DNA of 64,000 nucleotides from Parabacteroides chinchillae (GTDB taxonomy: Bacteria; Bacteroidota; Bacteroidia; Bacteroidales; Tannerellaceae), in assembly GCF_900108035.1 (NCBI RefSeq), contig NZ_FNVS01000005.1, forward strand, positions 62,001 through 126,000, given 5' to 3'. The translations under genes and the position numbers were made by a program. The notes below the pieces were generated by a model. The model did not search any database, had not been told where the DNA came from, and saw only the letters and a list, made by a program, of their open reading frames with translations. How positions within the stretch are numbered: position 1 is the stretch's first letter; each line of letters starts with the position of its first letter. Shown here one piece after another: positions 27,040-36,037 of the stretch.

Positions 27040-28386
27040 TTATAAAGCTTCTTTTATTATTTCTCCTACGGTAGGATGAGGGAATACGATAGACTTCAAT
27101 TCTTCGGCCTTCATACCTTTTTCAATAGCTATACCGGCAATCACAATCAACTCGGAAGCCGGATTACCTAATAAATGGGCACCAACTATCGTTTCATCTT
27201 CCAGAAGCACTAATTTGCAAACACCATTACCCATTTCATTTTCTGCTACAAAACGGCCGGAAAATGACATTGGAATCTTTTTTATTATATAAGATATACC
27301 TTCCGACCGCACTTCTTCTTCGGTCTTACCTACACCTGCAATCTCAGGATTAGTATAAACAACACCAGGTATGGCCTTGTAACTCATGCCTTCCCCAGCC
27401 TTCCCCAAGATATGTTTAATTGCAACTTCTGCTTCGCTCACTGCCGTATGAGCCAACAAAGAAAATGCCGTAATATCGCCACACGCATATACATTCGGTA
27501 AAGAAGTCTGCATATATTGGTTTACTTTAATACCATTACGGAACGGCTCAACGTCTAATGTTTCCAGCCCGAAACCTTTTGTCACCGGACGACGCCCCAC
27601 ACTTAGTAATACTTTATCGCCATGTAATGTAAAAGTTTCGCCATCTTTTTCAACAGAAACTTCCGTACCATGTACACCTGTTACTTTATGACTCAAATAG
27701 AATTTAATGCCACGTTTTACATATTCGGCCTGTAGCATTTCAGACAACTCCCGATCCATCGGACCAAGTATTTTATCCAACATTTCAACTACGTGCACTT
27801 CCGTACCCATACTGTTGAAGAAGGAAGCAAACTCCATACCGATAACTCCACCTCCTATAATGACCAATGAAGCAGGAAGTTCTTTGGATAACAACGCCTC
27901 ACGACTTGTCCAGTACTCTGTTTCAGACAACCCGGGAATAGGAGGAATAACCGTTTCAGAACCCGTGCATATTAACAGATTAGTTGCTTCAAAAGTATCT
28001 TCGCCGCAAAGAATAGTAATCGTTCCATCAGTTGCACGACCTTTTATTTCAGCTTCACCTGCAACCATAACAACTCCATGCCCGGTCATCTTCATACGAA
28101 TACCGGCTGTCAGTTTCTTAACTACTTTATTTTTGCGGGCAATTATTTTCGGAAAGTCAAAAGAAGGATTTTCAGCAGATACGGCATACTTGGAAGCATG
28201 TTTGATCGTATCATACATTTTAGCCGAATAAAGGAGTGTTTTTGTAGGAACACATCCTTCATTCAAACAAACACCTCCCAGTGCGTTCTTTTCGAAAAGA
28301 ACGGTAGAAAGACCCGCTGCAGCCGCTTCTCCGGCAGCCGTATAACCGGCAGGACCTCCACCGATTATGGCAACATCGTATTTCAT
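27040..28386 (-). CDS. lpdA: Dihydrolipoyl dehydrogenase
   Basis: FAD disulfide oxidoreductase (448 aa) that reoxidises dihydrolipoamide in 2-oxoacid dehydrogenase or glycine cleavage complexes. FAD motif GGGPAGYTAAGEAAAAG (residues 9-25), redox disulfide GGVCLNEGCVPTKTLL (about 38-53), NAD motif GGGVIGMEFASFF, YACGDITAFSLLAHTA and the C-terminal HPTVGEII with the active-site His. No lipoyl or E1/E2 genes are adjacent, so it probably serves several complexes. Slightly shorter than E. coli Lpd but with all motifs. Confidence 0.95.
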   Translation of the reverse strand: MKYDVAIIGGGPAGYTAAGEAAAAGLSTVLFEKNALGGVCLNEGCVPTKTLLYSAKMYDTIKHASKYAVSAENPSFDFPKIIARKNKVVKKLTAGIRMKMTGHGVVMVAGEAEIKGRATDGTITILCGEDTFEATNLLICTGSETVIPPIPGLSETEYWTSREALLSKELPASLVIIGGGVIGMEFASFFNSMGTEVHVVEMLDKILGPMDRELSEMLQAEYVKRGIKFYLSHKVTGVHGTEVSVEKDGETFTLHGDKVLLSVGRRPVTKGFGLETLDVEPFRNGIKVNQYMQTSLPNVYACGDITAFSLLAHTAVSEAEVAIKHILGKAGEGMSYKAIPGVVYTNPEIAGVGKTEEEVRSEGISYIIKKIPMSFSGRFVAENEMGNGVCKLVLLEDETIVGAHLLGNPASELIVIAGIAIEKGMKAEELKSIVFPHPTVGEIIKEAL

Positions 28387-28442
28387 GTTTTCAGATTTAA
28401 TTAAGTTTTATATTAGGATTAACTTTCAGCAATGCAAATGAT

Positions 28443-28859
28443 TTATATCACAGGCTCCTTGATCTGTATATCAGGATTATGTTTGCGAAGTAATTTTAGA
28501 AATTCTTTTTTATTAGTTGGAGAAACCAGCATCCATTGGAAACCGTTTTTATAAATAATAAGGCGGTCAAGAGAAAGAGCATAACTGGAAACCGGCATCA
28601 CAGTTGTCTCTACGGCTGTTATATCCGAAACAGCAATACGTTTTTCGGGAAAAATGCTGCAATGTACTACCAGTTGTCCGTCTTCCGTTATTTTATACCA
28701 CGTATTAAGCAACATGTGTATTAATAACATACAAGTTAACAATCCGACAATCATACCGGCAACATTCGTACTCAGAAACGCCCTGATGCAAACGGCTATT
28801 ATAATTAACAGTCCCAAATGAAACCACCAACCAACTTTTGATTTAAATACTCTATCCAT
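28443..28859 (-). CDS. Bacterial PH-domain membrane protein
   Basis: Protein of 138 aa with two hydrophobic segments (about residues 12-27 and 30-49) followed by a bacterial pleckstrin-homology-like domain (ITEDGQLVVHCSIFPEKRIAVSDITAVE). This matches short PH-domain proteins of Bacteroidetes; their role is unknown. It is about 57 bp upstream of lpdA on the same strand. Confidence 0.75.
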   Translation of the reverse strand: MDRVFKSKVGWWFHLGLLIIIAVCIRAFLSTNVAGMIVGLLTCMLLIHMLLNTWYKITEDGQLVVHCSIFPEKRIAVSDITAVETTVMPVSSYALSLDRLIIYKNGFQWMLVSPTNKKEFLKLLRKHNPDIQIKEPVI

Positions 28860-28895
28860 CTTTCCTCAAATTTGGCGCAAGGTAACGAAAAAGAT

Positions 28896-29312
28896 TCATA
28901 TAAAGCCTATAAATAAACAGGCTGGCAAATACAACTTATATTTTACTTCAGCTTCCCAATGGCCTATTGAATAGCGAATACCAACTGAGGGTAATAAGGA
29001 ATAAGCATTTTTATTGACAGAAGATTCCCAATACGCTTTAGTTTGAAAATCAGAAGGCAATTTGTCAGTTGAATTTGCACTTCCAGATACCTTATTCTTA
29101 AAATGGGTATATTTAAAACCGATACCTATAAAGCCGGAAAGATGAGAATAAATAGGTATATTATAGTCATATCCGGCGCCTACGCCATATACATTCTTTC
29201 TTTCCCAATTGTGTTTGATATATTCTTCTCCAGATGAATCTTTATGTTTCCTGGATATCTGAAACGGAACATTCAAGTATAGTTTAATATAAAATGTCAG
29301 CAAACCTTCCAT
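28896..29312 (-). pseudogene. Fragment of a beta-barrel outer membrane protein
   Basis: 138-codon open frame with alternating barrel-like strands (SGFIGIGFKYTHFKN, YSLLPSVGIRYSIGH) but no signal peptide. Just upstream, the same frame continues past two stops (TGA AAC TGA, 15-24 bp before the ATG) into SVFSYSLSNRMAVKVLLGY, another barrel-like strand. This looks like the decayed C-terminal part of a longer barrel gene. A small genuine protein cannot be excluded. Confidence 0.5.
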
Positions 29313-29380
29313 ATTTTCAGCTCTTCAGTTTCAATATCCCAGTAACACTTTTACGGCCATACGATTTGAAAGGCTATACG

Positions 29381-29413
29381 AAAATACGCTGTCACTTTTC
29401 AGCAACAGCGTAT
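29381..29413 (-). terminator. Terminator after the DUF3108-like gene
   Basis: 9-bp stem ATACGCTGT / ACAGCGTAT (29384-29392 with 29405-29413), followed by TTTTCG on the minus strand, about 43 bp after the stop. Confidence 0.55.
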
Positions 29414-29455
29414 CCACTTAAACCGGTTTATACAACGTAAGATTGTAAGTCACCT

Positions 29456-30163
29456 TTATTTTAATTCTTCCAGGACAGTATAAGATTGGAGAACATTGTT
29501 TTTATCGTACTGTTCGGTACGCACCAAACCAACGTTAGGAGCATACCATTCATATCCGTAACCAGTAATTACCTCTTTGCTTTTTGGCGAACGGCTGTTC
29601 ATTTTATATTTTACTTTTGCACAGTCGAATGTTCCGGCAGGAGTAGTAATGCTTTCGTTAGTCATGTATTCGCGATCGTAAATATTGACATCACGACGGT
29701 CTTTGCGGTTCTTTTTATCGTATATCTTTACCGAAGCATTATCCATGTACACATCGTCGCTATTGAAACTTGGGACAAACGTATTTGGGTAATTCACAAA
29801 ATTATCAGTAATATCCACATCCGTATTCATTTCTGAAACCACTCCAGGATATGACAAAACCTGTTTCATATCCATAAAGAACTCACCATTCTGGCAATAA
29901 GCCTCCACATCCCCTTTGTTTACAACTGTTCCGGCAGGGTTTGTAAATACATAATCAGCCTCTACCTGCGTACCCGAAGGAATCGCTTCGACTTCATCTA
30001 CTTTATAAGTCATTATAGTTTGTAAATTTCCTTTTGCATCATATCCTTTACGCACCAGAACAGTTCCTTGTGTCTGGGGAAAGAAAAATGTACAATCCTG
30101 AGCCATTATTGTTCCTGCTCCAAGCATTGAAAATAAAGTGGCGAATAATACTTTTACATTCAT
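29456..30163 (-). CDS. Secreted DUF3108-like protein
   Basis: Exported protein of 235 aa with signal peptide MNVKVLFATLFSMLGAGTIMAQ. The mature part is beta-rich and has the pattern ITTPAGTFDCAKVKYKMNS... GYEWYAPNVGLVRTEQYD typical of DUF3108/TapB-like proteins. Function unknown. It stands alone with its own terminator and lies divergent from nadB. Confidence 0.75.
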   Translation of the reverse strand: MNVKVLFATLFSMLGAGTIMAQDCTFFFPQTQGTVLVRKGYDAKGNLQTIMTYKVDEVEAIPSGTQVEADYVFTNPAGTVVNKGDVEAYCQNGEFFMDMKQVLSYPGVVSEMNTDVDITDNFVNYPNTFVPSFNSDDVYMDNASVKIYDKKNRKDRRDVNIYDREYMTNESITTPAGTFDCAKVKYKMNSRSPKSKEVITGYGYEWYAPNVGLVRTEQYDKNNVLQSYTVLEELK

Positions 30164-30289
30164 ACTACAATATATTAAATGATTAATTACTAGTCACATG
30201 ACGGTTATAGAACACAAAAAGAGAGCGAATGTTCAAAGCCATAAGTTTAAAATATCCAAAGAAAAGGCGCCTTATCCTGAGTTAATTTC

Positions 30290-30297
30290 TAACTTTG
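30290..30297 (+). promoter_or_regulatory. Predicted nadB -7 box
   Basis: TAACTTTG, 21 bp before the nadB ATG. The same sequence occurs before nadA (50277-50284). No clear -33 box. Confidence 0.5.
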
Positions 30298-30318
30298 TGA
30301 GCCTAAACAATATGGACG

Positions 30319-31896
30319 ATGGTACAACGATTTGATTTCTTAGTAATAGGTTCCGGTATTGCCGGAATGAGTTTCGCGCTTAAAGTTGCGAGTAAAGGAA
30401 AAAAAGTAGCCCTTGTTTGTAAATCCGGCCTTGAAGAAGCCAATACATATTTTGCACAAGGAGGTGTAGCCTCTGTTACAAACCTGATTGTAGACAACTT
30501 CGAAAAGCATATTGAAGACACCATGATTGCCGGCGACTGGTTAAGCGACCGGGGTGCTGTAGAGAAAGTCGTTCGAGACGCGCCTCAACAAATCAAAGAA
30601 CTTATCAGTTGGGGAGTAGATTTCGACAAGGATGAAAAAGGAAACTTCGACCTGCACAGGGAAGGAGGCCATTCAGAATTTCGTATTCTCCACCACAAAG
30701 ACAATACCGGAGCTGAGATACAAGATAGTTTGATAAAAGCAGTTCAGCAGCACCCGAATATTACCGTATTCGAAAATCATTTTGCCATTGAAATATTAAC
30801 CCAGCATCATCTGGGGGTTAATGTTACCCGTCAAACACCGGATATCCAATGCTATGGAGCCTATATCATGGATCTGAAAACAGGAAAGATCGATACTTTC
30901 CTGTCTAAAATAACCTTGATGGCTACCGGTGGTATAGGAGCTGTATATCAGACTACGACTAATCCTATGGTAGCAACCGGTGATGGTATAGCTATGGTTT
31001 ACCGTGCCAAAGGAACTGTAAAGGATATGGAGTTTGTACAATTCCATCCTACGGCATTGTATCATCCGGGCGACCGTCCGTCTTTCTTAATCACCGAAGC
31101 TATGCGTGGATATGGCGGTGTGCTCCGTACATTAGACGGAAAAGAATTTATGCAGAAATACGATAAACGCCTTTCCCTGGCTCCACGCGACATCGTAGCC
31201 CGTGCAATTGACAACGAAATGAAAAACCGTGGAGATGACCATGTTTACCTGGATGTAACTCATAAAGATCCGGAAGAAACAAAGAAACATTTTCCTAACA
31301 TCTACGAAAAATGCCTGAGCTTAGGTATTGATATAACCAAAGACTATATTCCGGTAGCACCGGCGGCCCATTATTTATGCGGCGGTATTAAAGTAGATTT
31401 GGATGCCCGTTCATCCATTAATAGGCTTTATGCTGTCGGAGAATGTTCGTGCACAGGTTTGCATGGCGGAAACCGACTTGCTTCTAATTCTTTAATAGAA
31501 GCTGTTGTATATGCTGATGCAGCGGCAAAGCATAGTTTAAGTATTGTTGACTCACTAAATTATCAGGAAGATATTCCAACCTGGAACGATGAAGGAACCC
31601 GTTCTCCCGAAGAAATGGTACTTATAACCCAAAGTATAAGAGAAGTAGGACAAATAATGAGTACATACGTAGGTATCGTTCGTTCCGATCTTCGTTTGAA
31701 ACGTGCATGGGATCGTCTGGATATTATCTACGAAGAAACAGAAAGTTTATTTAAACGTTCCGTTGCATCCAAAGATATCTGTGAACTGCGTAACATGATT
31801 AATGTGGGGTATCTGATCATGCGTCAGGCTATCGATCGCAAAGAAAGCCGTGGCCTACATTATACGTTAGATTATCCACCAACAAAGAAAAGCTAA
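30319..31896 (+). CDS. nadB: L-aspartate oxidase
   Basis: Flavoenzyme (525 aa) that oxidises L-aspartate to iminoaspartate, the first step of de novo NAD synthesis. FAD motif GSGIAGMSFALKVASKGKKV, then CKSGLEEANTYFAQGGVASV, HREGGHSEFRILHHKD, PTALYHPGDRPSFLITEAMRG and GECSCTGLHGGNRLASNSL, with the C-terminal helical domain ending DYPPTKKS. ATG at 30319 is used; an ATG seven bases upstream is out of frame. Quinolinate synthase, which consumes its product, is 18 kb away at 50317, so the two pathway genes are split. Confidence 0.97.
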   Translation: MVQRFDFLVIGSGIAGMSFALKVASKGKKVALVCKSGLEEANTYFAQGGVASVTNLIVDNFEKHIEDTMIAGDWLSDRGAVEKVVRDAPQQIKELISWGVDFDKDEKGNFDLHREGGHSEFRILHHKDNTGAEIQDSLIKAVQQHPNITVFENHFAIEILTQHHLGVNVTRQTPDIQCYGAYIMDLKTGKIDTFLSKITLMATGGIGAVYQTTTNPMVATGDGIAMVYRAKGTVKDMEFVQFHPTALYHPGDRPSFLITEAMRGYGGVLRTLDGKEFMQKYDKRLSLAPRDIVARAIDNEMKNRGDDHVYLDVTHKDPEETKKHFPNIYEKCLSLGIDITKDYIPVAPAAHYLCGGIKVDLDARSSINRLYAVGECSCTGLHGGNRLASNSLIEAVVYADAAAKHSLSIVDSLNYQEDIPTWNDEGTRSPEEMVLITQSIREVGQIMSTYVGIVRSDLRLKRAWDRLDIIYEETESLFKRSVASKDICELRNMINVGYLIMRQAIDRKESRGLHYTLDYPPTKKS

Positions 31897-31973
31897 ATAT
31901 CCGTTCTAAAATAAAAAACAACAGGAAAACCTTGTCCCTGACCGGATGAAATATAAGTAAGGAAGTAAAAATA

Positions 31974-32035
31974 AAAAGATCCCGGTCATTTAATAAAACC
32001 ATCGGGATGATTTCAACAAATGACCGGGATCTTTT
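31974..32035. terminator. Bidirectional terminator between nadB and rubrerythrin
   Basis: Perfect 18-bp arms AAAAGATCCCGGTCATTT / AAATGACCGGGATCTTTT (31974-31991 with 32018-32035). The 26-nt loop contains ATCGGGATGATTT, identical to an arm of the lpdA terminator. Confidence 0.9.
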
Positions 32036-32050
32036 AAATAAGACTTTGAA

Positions 32051-32629
32051 TTAATAATTCTGTTTCATCGGTTCAAAATAAGCTTGCGGATGCAAACAAG
32101 CCGGACACTTCTGGGGAGCTTTTTTGCTTTCAATTACAAAACCACAGTTACGGCACTGCCAGAAAATAGGTGAGTCTTTTTCAAAAACTTTGCCATCCTG
32201 TACATTAGCCAATAATTTGCGATAACGTTTTTCGTGTTCTGCTTCCACTTTTGCGATCATACGGAAAGCTACTGCAACTTCAGGAAAACCTTCTTCGTCT
32301 GCAACTTTTGCAAATTCAGGATAAAGGTCTGCCCATTCTTCATATTCGCCGGCAGCTGCTGCAGCCAGATTTTCTGCTGTAGTAGCAATAACGCCTGCCG
32401 GGTAAGAAGCTGTAATTTCAACCATTCCGCCCTCCAGGAATTTAAAGAAACGCTTTGCATGTTCTTTTTCCTGCTCTGCAGTTTCCATAAATACACCTGC
32501 AATTTGTTCGTAACCTTCTTTTTTAGCTACACTTGCAAAAAATGTGTAACGACTTCTTGCCTGTGATTCTCCGGCAAATGATTTCAGTAGATTCTGTTCG
32601 GTACGTGTACCTTTAATACTTTTTTCCAT
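32051..32629 (-). CDS. rbr: Rubrerythrin
   Basis: Peroxide-reducing di-iron protein (192 aa) that protects anaerobes from oxidative stress. Ferritin-like domain with [11 protein letters not shown] and [11 protein letters not shown] iron-ligand motifs, and a C-terminal rubredoxin domain with CRNCG and CPAC (residues about 158-180), which supplies electrons. The start [18 protein letters not shown] is typical. Monocistronic, convergent with nadB. Confidence 0.97.
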   Translation of the reverse strand: MEKSIKGTRTEQNLLKSFAGESQARSRYTFFASVAKKEGYEQIAGVFMETAEQEKEHAKRFFKFLEGGMVEITASYPAGVIATTAENLAAAAAGEYEEWADLYPEFAKVADEEGFPEVAVAFRMIAKVEAEHEKRYRKLLANVQDGKVFEKDSPIFWQCRNCGFVIESKKAPQKCPACLHPQAYFEPMKQNY

Positions 32630-32767
32630 AATGCTAATATATGTTGTGAATTGTAAGCCCTGATAATACCCCCGTAATTAAACAGTTCAAATATATACAT
32701 TTGTTTTATAATTGCATGATTTTGTTTACTAAATAAAATCTATACGATCATAAATAAAATTTATAAC

Positions 32768-32775
32768 TATCTTTG
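32768..32775 (+). promoter_or_regulatory. Predicted -7 box of the SulP gene
   Basis: TATCTTTG, 28 bp upstream of the ATG, with no matching -33 box. Confidence 0.45.
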
Positions 32776-32803
32776 CAGCTTTATTAAACAGGCAGAAAGA
32801 AAA

Positions 32804-34483
32804 ATGACAAGTAAATTCGATTTTCAGCCGAAACTGTTAACCGCGCTGAAAAATTATTCGAAAGAAAAATTCATGTCCGATTTCATGGCGGGCATCATTG
32901 TTGGTATTGTAGCTCTCCCTTTAGCAATTGCATTCGGAATCGCATCGGGGGTAAGTCCTGAAAAAGGAATAATTACAGCTATCTTAGGAGGATTTATCGT
33001 CTCTTTTTTAGGCGGCAGTAATATTCAGATTGGCGGACCTACAGGAGCATTTATCATTATTGTTTATGGCATCATACAAAACTTCGGTATTGAAGGGTTG
33101 GCCATTGCAACAGTTATAGCCGGAATATTGCTTATTCTGATGGGCATATTCAAGTTAGGGACAGTTATTAAATTTATTCCTTACCCTATTGTAGTAGGCT
33201 TTACCAGCGGTATTGCCCTTACTATCTTTACTACACAGATGAAAGATTTGTTCGGACTTACGATGGATAAGGTTCCGGCCGATTTTATCTCCAAATGGAT
33301 CGCTTATTTTGAAGTTATCCATACTATAAATTTATGGCCTTTATTGATAGGAGTCGCAAGTATTATCATTATTGTTTTAACTCCTAAAATATCTAAGAAA
33401 GTACCCGGATCGCTGGTAGCTATTATCACGATGACAATAGTTGTTTATATCCTGCGAAGCCATTTTGGCATTACTTCTATCGAAACTATCGGAGACAGGT
33501 TCACCATTCAGGCACAGTTGCCTCAGCCGGAAACGATCCGTTTTAATATGGAGACGATTAATTTATTGCTCCCTTCCGCATTTACAATTGCATTGCTCGG
33601 GGCAATAGAGTCTTTGCTTTCGGCTACGGTTGCCGATGGAGTAACAGGTGACAAACATAATTCCAATACGGAACTGATTGCCCAAGGAGCAGCCAACGTC
33701 ATTGTCCCTATATTCGGGGGTATTCCCGTAACAGGAGCAATTGCCCGCACTATGACAAATATAAACAACGGAGGAAAGACACCCATAGCAGGCATCATTC
33801 ACGCCATTGTATTACTACTGATCCTGCTTTTCCTGGGACCGCTTACAAAGCATATTCCAATGGCTTGTCTGGCAGGCGTACTTATAATTGTTTCTTATAA
33901 CATGAGCGAATGGCGTACATTCCGTTCGTTAATGAAAAATCCAAAGAGCGATGTTTCCGTATTGTTAGTAACTTTTCTGCTAACCGTCATATTCGATCTT
34001 ACCATTGCCATCGAAATAGGCCTTCTTATCGCTATGCTGCTCTTCATGCGACGGGTGGCCGAAACAACCCGCGTGTCTGTTGCAACAGACAGTATAGACC
34101 TTTCCGACGAAGGGGAAATCCATCATGACGAAGAAGTATTGATTCTTCCCAAAGGTGTAGAAGCATACGAAATAGATGGTCCTTTCTTCTTTGGTGTAGC
34201 CAATAAGTTTGATGACGTAATGCAAATCATAGGAGACAAGCCAAAAGTACGTATCATCCGCATGCGCAAAGTTCCGTTTATGGATTCTACCGGGCTGCAT
34301 AACCTGGAAAGCCTTGTACGTTTATCCCAGGCGGAACATATACATATAATTCTGTCCGGTGTAAACGAACAAGTACACCGCATCCTAATTAAATCCGGCT
34401 TTGAGGCCAGGATAGGAGCAGAAAACATTTGTAGCAATATAGACGAAGCAATCAGGAGAGCGGAAGATTTTATAAAAAAATAA
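32804..34483 (+). CDS. SulP family anion transporter with STAS domain
   Basis: Inner-membrane anion carrier (559 aa), probably for sulfate, bicarbonate or another inorganic anion. About ten to twelve hydrophobic helices, starting with MAGIIVGIVALPLAIAFGIA and containing NIQIGGPTGAFIIIVYG and the GGIPVTGAIARTMTNINNGG signature (about residues 305-324). The C-terminal STAS domain (about 440-555) has VRIIRMRKVPFMDSTGLHNL. No partner enzyme such as carbonic anhydrase is adjacent, so the anion is not decided. Confidence 0.93.
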   Translation: MTSKFDFQPKLLTALKNYSKEKFMSDFMAGIIVGIVALPLAIAFGIASGVSPEKGIITAILGGFIVSFLGGSNIQIGGPTGAFIIIVYGIIQNFGIEGLAIATVIAGILLILMGIFKLGTVIKFIPYPIVVGFTSGIALTIFTTQMKDLFGLTMDKVPADFISKWIAYFEVIHTINLWPLLIGVASIIIIVLTPKISKKVPGSLVAIITMTIVVYILRSHFGITSIETIGDRFTIQAQLPQPETIRFNMETINLLLPSAFTIALLGAIESLLSATVADGVTGDKHNSNTELIAQGAANVIVPIFGGIPVTGAIARTMTNINNGGKTPIAGIIHAIVLLLILLFLGPLTKHIPMACLAGVLIIVSYNMSEWRTFRSLMKNPKSDVSVLLVTFLLTVIFDLTIAIEIGLLIAMLLFMRRVAETTRVSVATDSIDLSDEGEIHHDEEVLILPKGVEAYEIDGPFFFGVANKFDDVMQIIGDKPKVRIIRMRKVPFMDSTGLHNLESLVRLSQAEHIHIILSGVNEQVHRILIKSGFEARIGAENICSNIDEAIRRAEDFIKK

Positions 34484-34489
34484 AAGATA

Positions 34490-34587
34490 CCGGAAGGCTT
34501 TTCTTTCCGGGTTTCCGGAAAAAATCAGAATATATCACAGCAGTCATTTTGTTTTATGCCGATGAAGTTTTTTCATCGGCATAAAAC
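34490..34587. terminator. Hairpins between the SulP gene and the oxidoreductase gene
   Basis: A CCGGAA / TTCCGG stem just after the SulP stop (34490-34495 with 34505-34510) may terminate it. A perfect 16-bp repeat GTTTTATGCCGATGAA / TTCATCGGCATAAAAC with a 5-nt loop (34551-34566 with 34572-34587) lies beyond the stop of the oppositely oriented oxidoreductase. T-runs after the stems are short. Confidence 0.65.
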
Positions 34588-34591
34588 GGAA

Positions 34592-35860
34592 TCAATGCTC
34601 TACAGCAATTACCTTGTTTTCCTTACGGCTCCGTTCGGCAGCAAACGCCATGAGATGGCTTTCCAACGATTCGTCGAGCGGCGTACTCATAAGGGAAGCG
34701 TCTTGTTTACGAATGGCTTCTATCCAGTCGTGTATCATTCCGGCATCACCACCACCGTGGCCTACACCTTCATAATTCAACGCATCCACAGCATCCGCCC
34801 GGTATGTCTTGGAGACACCGGAAGCGAAATCGGTATGGGTAAACGATTCCATATCTCCGACAATATCACCATGTGTACCCATGATACGGGTACGGCGGCC
34901 GCTATACGAAGTAAATGCCTCGATAGAGAAGTTGACCGTTACACCACCTTCAAACTCCATCAGCATCATATAATGGTCCGGTTGATTATTCTGGCAATGA
35001 TAAACACATTTGCCGTAATTGCCGTTCTTCAGATTTTCAAGGATTACCTTACCTTGTTCGTCATAATCTTCAGGCAAATCAAATACATACAGCCACGTAC
35101 GATCACGATAATAGATCTTTAATGCCGAATAAGGGCAAGTTGCTTCTACCGGACAACCATCCGTACAACGGGCCGGAACTCCTGCAGGAGCTTTCTCTGA
35201 TTTGAAATGTGCCAGGTCGCCGAAAGCTGCCACCTTTGTACACGGTTTACCTATTATCCAGTGAAGTATATCAAGGTCGTGGCTCGACTTGGCCAGAACC
35301 AACGGAGTACTTGCTTCCGAATCGCGCCAGCTTCCGCGTACATACGAATGGCTCATGTGCACATGGTCTACCGGTTCGAAATGCTGGATACTTACCAATT
35401 CACCAATTCTCTTGCTCGACACCATCTCTTTCAGCATCAAGAAATAAGGAGAATAGCGTAAAACATGTGTCAGGCCTACTATCTTTCCCTTCTCTTTGGC
35501 ATATGCCACCAGCCGTCGGCATTCTTCTTCTGTCTGGGCAATAGGTTTTTCCAAAAGAATATCATAACCTAAATCAAGCGCTTTCATGCAGGGAGCATAA
35601 TGCAGATGGTCTGGGGTTGCTATAATCACAGCATCTGCAAACTTGGGGCGGTTCAACATTTCTTCCCAGGTTGCTACACAGTTTCCGGCAGGAACGTGAT
35701 ATTTATCCCTATACATATTACGGCGCAGTTCCACCAATTCGGCAATGCCGACAATTTGAAGATCGTCCGGATGTTCAAGTGAATAATCGCCATACAATTT
35801 ACCTCTTCCGCTGGCTCCTAGTACAATGGCCGTAACGGGGACAGTTGTTTTTTTCTCCAT
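34592..35860 (-). CDS. Gfo/Idh/MocA family oxidoreductase with cysteine cluster
   Basis: Cytoplasmic NAD(P)-dependent sugar or cyclitol dehydrogenase (422 aa). Rossmann motif GASGRG (residues 15-20), EKP catalytic motif at 104-106, and SSHDLDILHW (192-201) with the conserved His-Asp. An insertion at about 225-250 contains Cys232, Cys236 and Cys242 in RCTDGCPVEATCPYSALKIY, a spacing that could bind a metal. Unlike the exported member at 8176-9690 it lacks a signal peptide. It stands alone, so the substrate is unknown. Confidence 0.88.
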   Translation of the reverse strand: MEKKTTVPVTAIVLGASGRGKLYGDYSLEHPDDLQIVGIAELVELRRNMYRDKYHVPAGNCVATWEEMLNRPKFADAVIIATPDHLHYAPCMKALDLGYDILLEKPIAQTEEECRRLVAYAKEKGKIVGLTHVLRYSPYFLMLKEMVSSKRIGELVSIQHFEPVDHVHMSHSYVRGSWRDSEASTPLVLAKSSHDLDILHWIIGKPCTKVAAFGDLAHFKSEKAPAGVPARCTDGCPVEATCPYSALKIYYRDRTWLYVFDLPEDYDEQGKVILENLKNGNYGKCVYHCQNNQPDHYMMLMEFEGGVTVNFSIEAFTSYSGRRTRIMGTHGDIVGDMESFTHTDFASGVSKTYRADAVDALNYEGVGHGGGDAGMIHDWIEAIRKQDASLMSTPLDESLESHLMAFAAERSRKENKVIAVEH

Positions 35861-35977
35861 CGAATATTAAGTATTAGATTATTGAAGTTTTCGCCAAATA
35901 TACAGGATTTTATTCTAAAACAGATCAGACTGATACCATAAGCTTGTTTTGATTTTCAAATAATCCGAATTATTGTC

Positions 35978-35985
35978 TATTTTTG
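35978..35985 (+). promoter_or_regulatory. Predicted -7 box of the acyltransferase gene
   Basis: TATTTTTG fits TAnnTTTG, 52 bp before the ATG. A TTTTC lies 20 nt upstream as a weak -33 candidate. Confidence 0.4.
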
Positions 35986-36037
35986 CATCCGTATTTTATT
36001 TTTAATATTATCTCAATTCTTTTAAAATGTAATATTT

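Noticed and set aside
31974-32035. Hairpin considered as a CRISPR repeat
   Set aside because: A single palindrome with T-runs between convergent genes; no array or cas genes.
34551-34587. 16-bp perfect hairpin considered as an insertion-sequence end
   Set aside because: No transposase or flanking duplication; position after a stop codon fits termination.
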